Assembly (NCBI GenBank): GCA_022841745.1
Contig: JALHQW010000017.1
Location: forward strand, 71,520 to 135,519
Origin: Saprospiraceae bacterium
GTDB taxonomy: Bacteria; Bacteroidota; Bacteroidia; Chitinophagales; Saprospiraceae
Length of the DNA stretch: 64,000 nt
Direction of reading: 5' to 3'
The position numbers and the translations under genes were made by a program. The stretch's first letter is position 1; every line of letters starts with the position of its first letter. Below are positions 26,257-34,611 of this stretch, one piece after another. The notes beneath the pieces are model-generated. The model ran no database searches and was not told the origin of the DNA. It saw nothing but the letters and a program-made list of their open reading frames with translations.

Positions 26257-27456
26257 TCACACTGCCCGTTTCGCCTTCTCCCACACCACCGACTGCCGTC
26301 CGCCCACGAGCCGGAAGAAGCCCCGGTACATGGCGTAATTCATCACACAGAAGTAGTAGGGAACGAAGAACGCCTTGATTTTCAATTGCTTGCGCTCAAA
26401 GATGTAGCCGAGGATGGCGAAGGCGTAGAACAAGATTTGGCCAATAAGAAAGGCTTTGTAAAGCATGGAACCGCCCATTGCCAGCCAAATATTTAGGATG
26501 AAAATGGTGGGCAAGGCGAGGGGTGCCAGCGTCCAACGAAGTACCCGGTGGGAGAGATACTGAAAGCTGAGGAGGCCGTATTTGAAAGGATTGAGCAGGC
26601 TGCGCAAGCGCCAAACGGCTTGCAATGCACCTGCGGCGATGCGGATTTTACGTTTGAGTTCCTCTGCAATCGACGCACTGGACGATTCCACGGCATAAGC
26701 ATCGGGTTCGTAAACGATTTTGTAGCCCCGCATGGCAATGCCCATCGTCATCACAAAGTCTTCGATGAGCGTGTCCTGTGCCACATGCCGGTACTGCTCG
26801 GTGCGGATGGAAAACAACTCGCCCGCTGCGCCGATGGCGGAGTACAGTTCGGAGTCCCATTTTTTAAGCAGGGACTCGTATTTCCAGTAAATGCCCTCGC
26901 CAGCGCCGGATGCGTCGTCCTTTTCGCCAAGGGCGATGCGCTTTTCACCAGCTACGGCTCCCACATTGGGGTCGGCATAGTGCCGGACGATGTTGCGGAT
27001 GGCCATTGGGTTTACGTCGGTATTGGCATCGGTGAAAATGGTGATGGGGGCTTTCACAAAAGCCATAACACGTTCCACGGCGGCGATTTTGCCTTTGCGT
27101 TCAGGACTATGGAAAAGTCGGATGGTTTGGCCGGGAAGGGTAGGGTAGTTCTCTACTTGCTTGGGGGTGTTATCGTTGGAGCCGTCGGTGACAAACCAAA
27201 ATTCAATTTTGTCTTCGGGGTAGTCAAAGGCGAGGCAGTTCTTTATTTTTTCAACGATATAATCTTCTTCATTGTAGGCGGCAACGATGAATACCACGCC
27301 CGGCAGTTGGCTATCCAATGTGCTGTAGGGTGGGTTATTGGAAAACAGCCGTTTTATTTTCACCAAAACCCACAGCAAGATGCCATACCCAAGGTAGGCA
27401 TAAAATACCACGAAAATTAAGGCCCAGAAAACAAGCTCAGTACCGGAAAGGCTCAT
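26257..27456 (-). CDS. Membrane glycosyltransferase, family 2 (poly-GlcNAc/cellulose synthase-like)
   Basis: An enzyme of the processive GT2 type. A membrane helix at about 8-32 (LVFWALIFVVFYAYLGYGIL) precedes the GT-A catalytic domain. Its motifs include VVFIVAAYNEEDYI, the first Asp in VTDGSNDNT, ITIFTDANTDV, the acidic IEDFVMTMGIA and RKIRIAAGALQA (the QxxRW-like position, here changed). Three or four helices follow at the C-terminus. The 399 residues resemble poly-N-acetylglucosamine synthases, but no partner genes lie beside it. The product sugar cannot be told from sequence. Confidence 0.88.
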   Translation of the reverse strand: MSLSGTELVFWALIFVVFYAYLGYGILLWVLVKIKRLFSNNPPYSTLDSQLPGVVFIVAAYNEEDYIVEKIKNCLAFDYPEDKIEFWFVTDGSNDNTPKQVENYPTLPGQTIRLFHSPERKGKIAAVERVMAFVKAPITIFTDANTDVNPMAIRNIVRHYADPNVGAVAGEKRIALGEKDDASGAGEGIYWKYESLLKKWDSELYSAIGAAGELFSIRTEQYRHVAQDTLIEDFVMTMGIAMRGYKIVYEPDAYAVESSSASIAEELKRKIRIAAGALQAVWRLRSLLNPFKYGLLSFQYLSHRVLRWTLAPLALPTIFILNIWLAMGGSMLYKAFLIGQILFYAFAILGYIFERKQLKIKAFFVPYYFCVMNYAMYRGFFRLVGGRQSVVWEKAKRAV

Positions 27457-27562
27457 ATTGAAAATGGCAATGGTGAAATGGTAAGGTTTTTTGGCTTGCG
27501 TTTGTAAAATTCATACCAGAATTAGCAAGTATTTGTTGTGTTCATACTTTCAAGCCGCAATA

Positions 27563-27595
27563 TTGTCATTTTTTTGTCTTGTGGGTTTACCTTTG
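27563..27595 (+). promoter_or_regulatory. Promoter for the marR gene
   Basis: TTG at 27563-27565, a 22-base spacer and TACCTTTG at 27588-27595 fit the Bacteroidota consensus. The divergent glycosyltransferase starts at 27456, so MarR could control both genes from this spacer. Confidence 0.55.
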
Positions 27596-27634
27596 CTATT
27601 TACTACCTCTTGCTTGATATCCAATTAAGTGTGT

Positions 27635-28090
27635 ATGAGAATTGAAGACGAAATCAAACAGAAGCGTTTTACCGACGAATACGCCAAGGCTCACGTAAAC
27701 ATCCTTTTTACCGCATCCTGGATTGGGACGAGAAGTGCCAAGATGCTCAAACAATTTGGCATTTCACCACAACAGTTCAATATCCTTAGAATCTTGCGGG
27801 GAATGCAGCCAAATCCCGGTAGCATCAAGACCCTGACAGAAAGGATGATTGACAAATCATCCAACGCATCGAGGCTGGTTGACAAGTTGATTGCCAAGAA
27901 CTTAGTTATCAAGGCCAAATGCAACGAGGACAACAGAAGGGCAGAGGTGTTGATCTCAGAAGATGGGCTTCGATTGTTGGACGAAGCCAGCCATGAAATG
28001 GATGTGATGAACCGAAGTTTGGCCAGAAAAATGAGCGTCGAAGAGGCCCATCAACTGAATCAGCTGCTCGATAAACTGAGGGAGGAATGA
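27635..28090 (+). CDS. MarR-family transcriptional regulator
   Basis: A small winged-helix repressor-type protein of 151 residues. The central part matches MarR: FGISPQQFNILRILRG, then LTERMIDKSSNASRLVDKLI (recognition helix) and the wing KAKCNEDNRRAEVLISEDGL. N- and C-terminal helices form the dimer. ATG 27635 is preferred over GTG 27629. The YceI gene follows 111 bases downstream, a pairing often seen in Bacteroidota; the regulator probably controls it. The ligand is unknown. Confidence 0.92.
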   Translation: MRIEDEIKQKRFTDEYAKAHVNILFTASWIGTRSAKMLKQFGISPQQFNILRILRGMQPNPGSIKTLTERMIDKSSNASRLVDKLIAKNLVIKAKCNEDNRRAEVLISEDGLRLLDEASHEMDVMNRSLARKMSVEEAHQLNQLLDKLREE

Positions 28091-28201
28091 ATTTAAGGTT
28101 TATTTAAGAAAAAATACTCAACGAAAGCCTGTCAGGTACGTTTCTGCTTTCCGTGTACCTACACACAAATTCTTTCACCATTTTAACTTTTATCATTTTC
28201 T

Positions 28202-28813
28202 ATGAAAAGTACATTTTCCGCTTTTGCTTTCATGACCTTGATGGTCGCTTTCGTTGGGCTATCTTTCACGGCTTTCAACGCTGGTACAACCATGCGGGTG
28301 GACACACTCAATAGCAGTGTTCAATGGACAGGCTATAAAGTGACTGGCCAACACAATGGTGTGGTCAACATCAAATCCGGCGCTTTGACCTACAACGAAA
28401 AAGGCTTTTTCAATGGCGGCACTTTTGAAATTGACATGACCACCATCAAGTGCCTTGACCTTCAAGGCGATATGGCTGGCAAGTTGGAAGGACACTTGAA
28501 GTCTGACGACTTTTTTGGCACTGCCAATTTCCCCTCTGCAAAATACGTGATTACGAAAGTGATTCCACGTGGCAAGCCGGGCGAATACAAAATCGTTGGC
28601 AACCTGACCATCAAGAACACGACCAAGGAAGTGAAGTTCGACGCAAACTTGAAGGAAGAGGCAGGCGGCAAAATCGTTGCAACCGGTGATATCAAGCTAG
28701 ACCGTTCTGAGTTTGACGTCCGCTACGGCTCGGGCAGCTTCTTCGACGGCCTTGGCGACAAGACCATCTACGATGAGTTCGACCTCAAAGTGAAATTGAC
28801 CGCAGTACGTTAA
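28202..28813 (+). CDS. YceI family lipid-binding protein
   Basis: A periplasmic lipocalin-like protein that binds long polyisoprenoid chains in known members. A signal peptide (FMTLMVAFVGLSFTAFNA) is followed by the YceI pattern VDTLNSSVQWTGYKVTGQHN, LEGHLKSDDFFGTANFPSA and LTIKNTTKEVKFDANL, ending in IYDEFDLKVKL. The 203 residues match the family. It lies downstream of the MarR gene and is probably its target. Role in stress or isoprenoid handling is inferred from the family. Confidence 0.93.
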   Translation: MKSTFSAFAFMTLMVAFVGLSFTAFNAGTTMRVDTLNSSVQWTGYKVTGQHNGVVNIKSGALTYNEKGFFNGGTFEIDMTTIKCLDLQGDMAGKLEGHLKSDDFFGTANFPSAKYVITKVIPRGKPGEYKIVGNLTIKNTTKEVKFDANLKEEAGGKIVATGDIKLDRSEFDVRYGSGSFFDGLGDKTIYDEFDLKVKLTAVR

Positions 28814-28876
28814 TACACTGAGTTTAATGAATTTCAAAGCGGCATCCAATTTGGTTTGGGTGCTGCTTTTTTTTTG

Positions 28877-31270
28877 CTACCGCAACAGGGTGACGGTGCC
28901 AGTCCTGATTTGATGTTTCATCACCGCCCCATCCAGGTAATCAAACTCAACCCGAAAGGCATAAGCACCCGTAGGGGCTTTTCGTCCGCCAAATTCTCCT
29001 TCCCAACCCAAGTCGGGCGACTTGGCTTGAAAGACCTGGTTGCCCCAGCGGTCATACACCTGCAACTCAAATGCCTGGACTTCGCAACCGGGGAATCCCC
29101 TGAACTCGTCGTTGATGCCATCGCCATTGGGGCTGAAAACATTGGGCAGGTACAGGCATTGCTCGCAAGGGAACAGTTCAATCGCATCTTCAAAAATGCA
29201 GTTGCCTACAGTGACGGATACGCTGTAAGTACCCGGACGAACCGCTTTGAAATTGTGCAGTGTGGAGCCGTCCTGCCATAAATAGCTGCCGCCATCATAC
29301 TTTACATTGAACCAAACACCTTCACCTTCACAGATGAAACCAAAGCCAGGGAATGGGTCGGTTGGGCCATCTTGTATCGCAACTTGAAGTGAATCGGTCC
29401 TGTTGCAGGCGCCCTGTGTCACTTTCAACCAAACCAATCCTGGGGCAGTGACCGAAAAAGCTGATGAGCTCGAACCATCTTGCCATTGGTATATTGCATT
29501 GTCAAGTTGGATTTCGAGTATTCTGGTTTCCCCTTGGCAAAGGGCAATGTCGTCGCCGAGGTCGAAGGGAACGGAGGTAAAATCAACTTGAATCGTATCA
29601 CGGTACTCGCAGCCGGCTTTGCTCACTTCCGCCCAATAGCTCCCAGGCAGGGAAACCAAGAAAGTCGGGTCTGTGCTGCCATTTTTCCAAAAAACCATTG
29701 CATCAGGAATGCCGGGGTCAAGCAGCAGCGTTTGGCCTTCGCATAAAATCGTATCATTGCCGAGGGAAACGGGCACTTCCGAAACGTATTCCACCAAGAC
29801 GCTATCCCTTGCCTTGCAGCCTTCTTTGTCAACTTCGAGCCAATATTCGCCGGGGCTGGAGACCAGCAGCACCTCAGCCTCCGAGCCATCAGACCATAGG
29901 TAGGTGACATTGGCCACATCGGCATCCAATATCACGCCTTGCCCCGCACAGAGCAGCGTGTCGTTGCCGAGGCTGATTTTGAAAGAGTCTTGTGTGAGTT
30001 TGATGACCCAGGCATCTTGCTGACCATAATTCCCATCAAGGTCGAAATCACTGGACACAGAAAACCCTGCACAGGCATAGCCACCTTCTGCCAGTTCCAT
30101 GACCGCATAGAGCCGGTCGTCATTGGAGCCACCGAAGTTTCGTTCCCAAATGATTTGGCCATTTTCGTCAAGGTTGAGCAGCCAGCCGTCCTTACTGCCA
30201 TAGTTGCCCTGAAGGTCAATATTGTTGGAGGACGAATAGCCCCCCACCAAAACACCGCCCGAAACCTTCGGAAAAAGGCCCAGCCCACGTTCCTCAAAGC
30301 TGCCGCCAAAGTTTTTGCTCCACATCAAATTACCCGAAAGGTCAACTTTTATGACCCAAATATCGTCGCTGCCATAATTGCCGGGCACGTCGAAATCGGC
30401 GGAATTGGAAGTGCCAAGGACATAGGCTCCCGCAGCGTCCAAGGCAATGCTGTATGCCCTTTCTTCGCCCGCACCTCCAAAGTTCTTTTGCCAAACCAAG
30501 TTCCCGGAAGGTCCCAATTTAGTTAACCAATAATCATAAAAACCATTGCTTCCTCCTACGTCCCCATCATCTGAAATGGAGGAACCTGCGACGAGGAAGC
30601 CGCCGTCCTGGGTCTGTATGGCATCGAAAGCGAAATCTGCCTTAGTGCCACCGAGGTTGCGCTGCCATTGCAAGTTGCCATTCGCCGCTATTTTGAACAC
30701 CCAGTAATCAAACTCCCCGTTGTTGCCTGCAAGGTCGCCATCGCCCGATTCGCTGTAGCCAGACAAGATGAAGCCTCCATCGCTTGTTGGTTGAATACTT
30801 TCTGCCCTTTCGTTGAGGGAGCCGCCATAGCATTTCGTCCAAACAATATTGCCCACGCCATCCAACTTGAGTACCCAAGCATCTTCAAGGCCGTGGCTCC
30901 CGAAAACATTGCCATCAAACGAGGTTGTGCCGCCAGCCACCACATAGCCACCATCGGGTGTGGCCACTATGGCTGTTGCAATATCAATTTCCGCTCCGCC
31001 ATAATTGCGCTGCCATTCCAAAACGCCCAGCGAATCCAATTTTATCACCCAGTAATCGGCGGCCCCCTTGTTATCGGTCAGGTCTTCGTCGGCAGAGCGG
31101 GAATAGCCCGCCACGATGAAGCCCCCATCTGCCGTTCGCTGGAAATCGTTGGCAGCATCGTTTTTGGTGCCACCGAAATGCTTCGACCAATCCACGAACA
31201 CACATGCCCGTTGCTGCGCAATGAGCAGGGTTGGAAGCAGGATTAGCATTAAAACGAGCTTTTTAAACAT
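28877..31270 (-). CDS. Large secreted repeat protein with T9SS type B (CHU_C) sorting domain
   Basis: A signal peptide (LMLILLPTLLIAQ) leads to about eight beta-propeller-like repeats of ~50 residues, of the form WxxxFGGSxxDxA...DGGxxVAGxSxSxDxD...DYWVxKLD. Four Ig-like domains follow, each with LGNDTxLCxGQ and PGxYWxEV (about residues 430-700). The last ~85 residues, CLYLPNVFSPNGDGINDEF to the end, form the gliding-motility-associated C-terminal domain used by type IX secretion. The 797-residue protein probably sits on the cell surface or is released. Ligand unknown. Confidence 0.9.
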   Translation of the reverse strand: MFKKLVLMLILLPTLLIAQQRACVFVDWSKHFGGTKNDAANDFQRTADGGFIVAGYSRSADEDLTDNKGAADYWVIKLDSLGVLEWQRNYGGAEIDIATAIVATPDGGYVVAGGTTSFDGNVFGSHGLEDAWVLKLDGVGNIVWTKCYGGSLNERAESIQPTSDGGFILSGYSESGDGDLAGNNGEFDYWVFKIAANGNLQWQRNLGGTKADFAFDAIQTQDGGFLVAGSSISDDGDVGGSNGFYDYWLTKLGPSGNLVWQKNFGGAGEERAYSIALDAAGAYVLGTSNSADFDVPGNYGSDDIWVIKVDLSGNLMWSKNFGGSFEERGLGLFPKVSGGVLVGGYSSSNNIDLQGNYGSKDGWLLNLDENGQIIWERNFGGSNDDRLYAVMELAEGGYACAGFSVSSDFDLDGNYGQQDAWVIKLTQDSFKISLGNDTLLCAGQGVILDADVANVTYLWSDGSEAEVLLVSSPGEYWLEVDKEGCKARDSVLVEYVSEVPVSLGNDTILCEGQTLLLDPGIPDAMVFWKNGSTDPTFLVSLPGSYWAEVSKAGCEYRDTIQVDFTSVPFDLGDDIALCQGETRILEIQLDNAIYQWQDGSSSSAFSVTAPGLVWLKVTQGACNRTDSLQVAIQDGPTDPFPGFGFICEGEGVWFNVKYDGGSYLWQDGSTLHNFKAVRPGTYSVSVTVGNCIFEDAIELFPCEQCLYLPNVFSPNGDGINDEFRGFPGCEVQAFELQVYDRWGNQVFQAKSPDLGWEGEFGGRKAPTGAYAFRVEFDYLDGAVMKHQIRTGTVTLLR

Positions 31271-31333
31271 AAAATGGAATGAAACAAATACAGGCTACCA
31301 AATTTTAAATCAAAATTCGGTTTAATCAACTGA

Positions 31334-31419
31334 GCAGTCATCTTCGAGAGGAGGGGTTATACAACCCCGTCGTTCCGGAACGACGGGGTTGTATAACCCC
31401 TCCTCTCGAAGATGGCTGC
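31334..31419. repeat. Long near-perfect palindrome, 86 bp (same family as 26132-26225)
   Basis: The arms GCAGTCATCTTCGAGAGGAG...CGTTCC mirror each other with no loop and one mismatch. The core AGGGGTTATACAACCCCG matches the other copy in design. It lies between two minus-strand genes, downstream of folC. Confidence 0.85.
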
Positions 31420-31514
31420 GGTAGATTTCAATTGTGTTCATCAATATCATATACGAAGGTAGGAATAGCCCCAATTAATCAATATTGAATCGGAAACCTC
31501 TGTCGGCCAACTGC

Positions 31515-32909
31515 TCAAATCACCTCAGCGACCACGAAGATACTGCCTCCTACGAAGACAAGGTCATTGGGCTTGGCCGTGCGTTTGGCGGCAGCCAAGG
31601 CCCTTCGCACAGAAGTGTATGCTTTGCCGTACAAACCATGTGGTTTTGCTGCCTCCAACAATTGCATCGCATCAAAGCCACGAGGGATATCGGCTTTGGC
31701 AAAATAGTAGGTGGCCTCCTTCGGCAGCATCGAAAGCACCTTGTCGGGCGATTTATCGTTCACCGTGCCAAAGACGAAATGCAGCGTTTCATAAGGGATT
31801 TTAGCAAGACCGTCCATTGCTTTTTTGATGCCATCCTCGTTGTGGGCGCTGTCGCATAGCACCCTTGGCGATTCGCTGATGAACTCCCAGCGTCCCATGA
31901 AATTGGACAGTTGCTTCAAATCACGGAGGCCCGTTCGGATAGCAGCCTCCATTTGCTCCGCTTGTATTCGCCTCGCAACTAAGGGGGGAAGAATTTCCAT
32001 CGCTTGCAGTATGGTGCAAAGGTTTTGGCGTTGGTAATCGCCCAGGTGGTTCAGTGCCAACTGCTTATAACGCAAACTGCCATCCATTAAAACATCGTAA
32101 ACAATATGCGCCACCTCCTTTTTGGTCGGCTTCGCCTCAAAATGCTGGTCTGCAAAAACGATGGGGCTGCCCTCCTGCTTGGCTTTTTCGATGAAAACCG
32201 ACGCTGTTTCTGGGTGGGTCTCCCCAACGACCACGGGCACTCCCGGCTTGATGATGCCCGCTTTTTCGCCAGCAATCAATGGCAGGGTGTCGCCGAGCAT
32301 GTTCTGGTGGTCGAAGCTGATATTGGTGATGATGCTCAGCAATGGGGTGATGACGTTTGTGCTATCGAGCCGCCCGCCCAAGCCCGTTTCGATGATGGCA
32401 ATCTCTACTTTTTGCTTCGCAAAATAGTCGAATGCCAGGCCGACCGTCCATTCAAAAAAGGAGGGCTTGAGTTGCTCCGCAAAGTCCTTGTGTTCCTTTA
32501 CAAAATCCACCACAAACCGCTTGGGTATGAGTTCCCCATTGATTTTGATGCGCTCCCGGAAGTCCCGGTAATGCGGGGAGGTGTAAAGGCCCGTTTTGAA
32601 CCCAGCCGCCGTGAATATGGCGGACAACATGTGCGCCGTGCTGCCCTTTCCATTTGTGCCTGCAATATGGATGCTCGGAAACCGGTGCTGCGGCTGGCCG
32701 AGGTGCTCGCTAATTGCCAACGTATTGGTCAGGTCCTTCTTAAAAGCAGCTGGCCCAATGCGTTGGAACATCGGCAATTGGGAATAAAGGTATTCGAGTG
32801 CTAGTTGGTAGGTGCTGATGGTTGGTAGGTTTTGGTTAATGTTCCAAGGCTTTTTGATGTGCCAAAATATCGGCCTCCAATAACCCTTGATACTGCCTGA
32901 ACTGTTCAA
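31515..32909 (-). CDS. folC: Bifunctional folylpolyglutamate synthase / dihydrofolate synthase
   Basis: FolC adds glutamate to folates and makes dihydrofolate. The Mur-ligase-like fold is clear: IHIAGTNGKGSTAHML (P-loop), TSPHYRDFRERIKING, IIETGLGGRLDSTNVI and ISFDHQNMLGDTLPLIAGEK. The C-terminal domain has SESPRVLCDSAHNEDGIKKA. The start is unclear: homology begins near STYQLALEYLYSQLPMFQ, but no ATG lies before the MFQ methionine. The coordinates use an upstream TTG at 32909. An ATT at 32840, overlapping the upstream TAA stop by one base, fits the expected length better. A heptamer array occupies this region and may have displaced the original start. Confidence 0.92.
   Translation of the reverse strand: MNSSGSIKGYWRPIFWHIKKPWNINQNLPTISTYQLALEYLYSQLPMFQRIGPAAFKKDLTNTLAISEHLGQPQHRFPSIHIAGTNGKGSTAHMLSAIFTAAGFKTGLYTSPHYRDFRERIKINGELIPKRFVVDFVKEHKDFAEQLKPSFFEWTVGLAFDYFAKQKVEIAIIETGLGGRLDSTNVITPLLSIITNISFDHQNMLGDTLPLIAGEKAGIIKPGVPVVVGETHPETASVFIEKAKQEGSPIVFADQHFEAKPTKKEVAHIVYDVLMDGSLRYKQLALNHLGDYQRQNLCTILQAMEILPPLVARRIQAEQMEAAIRTGLRDLKQLSNFMGRWEFISESPRVLCDSAHNEDGIKKAMDGLAKIPYETLHFVFGTVNDKSPDKVLSMLPKEATYYFAKADIPRGFDAMQLLEAAKPHGLYGKAYTSVRRALAAAKRTAKPNDLVFVGGSIFVVAEVI
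32801..32836 (-). repeat. ACCTACCAACC-type short tandem array at the folC start
   Basis: The minus strand reads ACCTACCAACCATCAGCACC followed by TACCAACTAG, an imperfect 7-base array. It lies exactly where the FolC N-terminus should begin. Confidence 0.55.
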
Positions 32910-33294
32910 GCACCCGCTCTACCTTGGGGCCTAGGGCAGTGTCGGTTACTGAAATGGGAAGCTTATTCAATTCCTCATAGACCATCACTTTCATGGTGGC
33001 TCGTTCCAAAAGCTTGCCCTCATCTTCTGTGGTTGGGTAAGAGAGGCCATTGTACTCGGCCACCATTTTGCCCAGCACAGCTTTCAAATCGGCCATACTC
33101 TGGGCGTCAATTTCATCCCACGCCACCTCAAAACGGATGACCAAACTCTTGAATGCTTCGTACTGGCCTAGGTGTTTTACGAACAACTGGCTTGGCGAAA
33201 GTTGACGTTGCTCCAGTGCAGTGGTTTGTTGTCCAACCGACAAGTTGACGAATGTGGATAAAAAAATGGCGCAAGCGATGGTTTGCTTATTCAT
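32836..33294 (-). CDS. Small secreted protein of unknown function
   Basis: I do not recognise this 152-residue protein. A signal peptide (ACAIFLSTFVNLSVGQ) precedes a helical mature part with FKSLVIRFEVAWDEIDAQSM and ERVLEQFRQYQGLLEADILA. No catalytic motif is visible. ATG 33294 is chosen for the signal peptide. Its stop overlaps the possible ATT start of folC, suggesting coupled translation. Confidence 0.7.
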   Translation of the reverse strand: MNKQTIACAIFLSTFVNLSVGQQTTALEQRQLSPSQLFVKHLGQYEAFKSLVIRFEVAWDEIDAQSMADLKAVLGKMVAEYNGLSYPTTEDEGKLLERATMKVMVYEELNKLPISVTDTALGPKVERVLEQFRQYQGLLEADILAHQKALEH

Positions 33295-33377
33295 AAAGAT
33301 AGATAATTGCAGTGGCAAAGCTATTTTGGCCAGCCCGACAAAATTAGTTGGAGTTTCCAGAACCGCCAACTCATTCA

Positions 33378-34481
33378 ATGTTCACAGAAAAACAATTTCC
33401 AGAATCTTTAAGTGGAGGCGAATTGGACGACCTGCTGGCCAAGGGCTGGTACAGGATGGGCTTGAGTGTTTTCACCTGCCACTTTTTGTTTTTTGAGGAA
33501 AGCCTGTTCTCCCCAATTTGGCTGCGCTTGCCCTTAGAGGGTTATCAATTCAGGAAAAGCCTCCAAAAAAACCTGCTCCAGAACCGCCAACGTTTCAAGA
33601 CCGTGGTGAAGCATGGCGTGATAGACGAGGAGAAAGAGGCCTTGTTCCAGAAATACAAGCTGAACTTCAAGGGAATGCTGTCTGCCAGCATCCTCGACAG
33701 CTTACTGGACGGGCAGCAGCGCAATATTTTCGACACTTTCGAGGTGAGCGTTTATGACGGCGACAAGTTGGTGGCTTTCAGCTATTTTGACCTCGGTGAC
33801 AACAGCCTTGCCAGCATAAAGGGAATCTATGACCACGACTATGCGAGCCATAGCCTTGGGATTTATACCATGTTGGAAGAAATCCAGTTTGGCAGGGACC
33901 TTGGGTTCCAATTCTACTACCCCGGCTATTTCGTTCCCGGTTTTCCACGCTTCGATTATAAATTGCGGATAGGCAAGCAGGAGGATGTGCAGTTTTTCGA
34001 TTTGCGGCAGCAGCATTGGTTGCCGATGACTGAATTTTCCACTAGGAACGTTCCCGTTGGTGTGCTTTCCTACAAGTTGAACCAGATGGGCTATGCACTG
34101 ACCAATGCGGGTATCAATGCCCAAATGCTCTACTATCCTGCCTACGAGGCCAATGCCTTCATGTTCGAGAACGAGCATTTGCTGGAATCGCCCTTGTTCC
34201 TGACCCTGTTCAACAACGTGTTTCCTCGTCCCCGTTTCATCATTTACTATGACCTCTGGAAGGACAAGTATGTGTTCACCCATTGCATGCCCTTGGAAGA
34301 CCTTGGACTTTATTTTGAATATACCATGAAGTTCGATACCAAAGAGGCTCGCCATTTCTTGGATTATATTCTTGAAAAATCGCTCATCGTGCAAGCTACC
34401 CAGGTGGATACAGTGGTGAAACTCGCCGTAGAAATATCGAAATTGATTAAGCCACCGGGCGTGCAAGGTATCTTGAAATGA
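33378..34481 (+). CDS. Arginyl-/aminoacyl-tRNA--protein transferase-like protein, paralogue
   Basis: A paralogue of the 6542-7609 protein. Shared landmarks are KGWYRMGLSVFTCHF and WLRLPLEGYQFRKSLQKNL (compare CLPLRLAIHGFQFKKRHRKL), LVAFSYFDLGDNSLASI, then YASHSLGIYTMLEEIQFGRD and FDYKLRIGK. The GNAT-like fold and spacing match Ate1/Bpt transferases. ATG 33378 gives 367 residues; the frame continues 10 codons upstream. The N-terminal cysteines differ between the two paralogues, so they may use different substrates or one may be non-catalytic. Activity is inferred. Confidence 0.75.
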   Translation: MFTEKQFPESLSGGELDDLLAKGWYRMGLSVFTCHFLFFEESLFSPIWLRLPLEGYQFRKSLQKNLLQNRQRFKTVVKHGVIDEEKEALFQKYKLNFKGMLSASILDSLLDGQQRNIFDTFEVSVYDGDKLVAFSYFDLGDNSLASIKGIYDHDYASHSLGIYTMLEEIQFGRDLGFQFYYPGYFVPGFPRFDYKLRIGKQEDVQFFDLRQQHWLPMTEFSTRNVPVGVLSYKLNQMGYALTNAGINAQMLYYPAYEANAFMFENEHLLESPLFLTLFNNVFPRPRFIIYYDLWKDKYVFTHCMPLEDLGLYFEYTMKFDTKEARHFLDYILEKSLIVQATQVDTVVKLAVEISKLIKPPGVQGILK

Positions 34482-34611
34482 TTTCTGCCAATACGACTGC
34501 TCGAATACTTCCCACACCTTGTTGTCCAACAGCTACGTTTAATAAATCTGCCTACCACAACCAATTTTAGCGGCATAGATTTGCCCTATCTTTCATTCAT
34601 TCAATTCCATC

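Noticed and set aside
28856..29281. Plus-strand ORF at the end of the T9SS type B gene
   Set aside because: Antisense to the conserved CHU_C sorting domain; no independent evidence.
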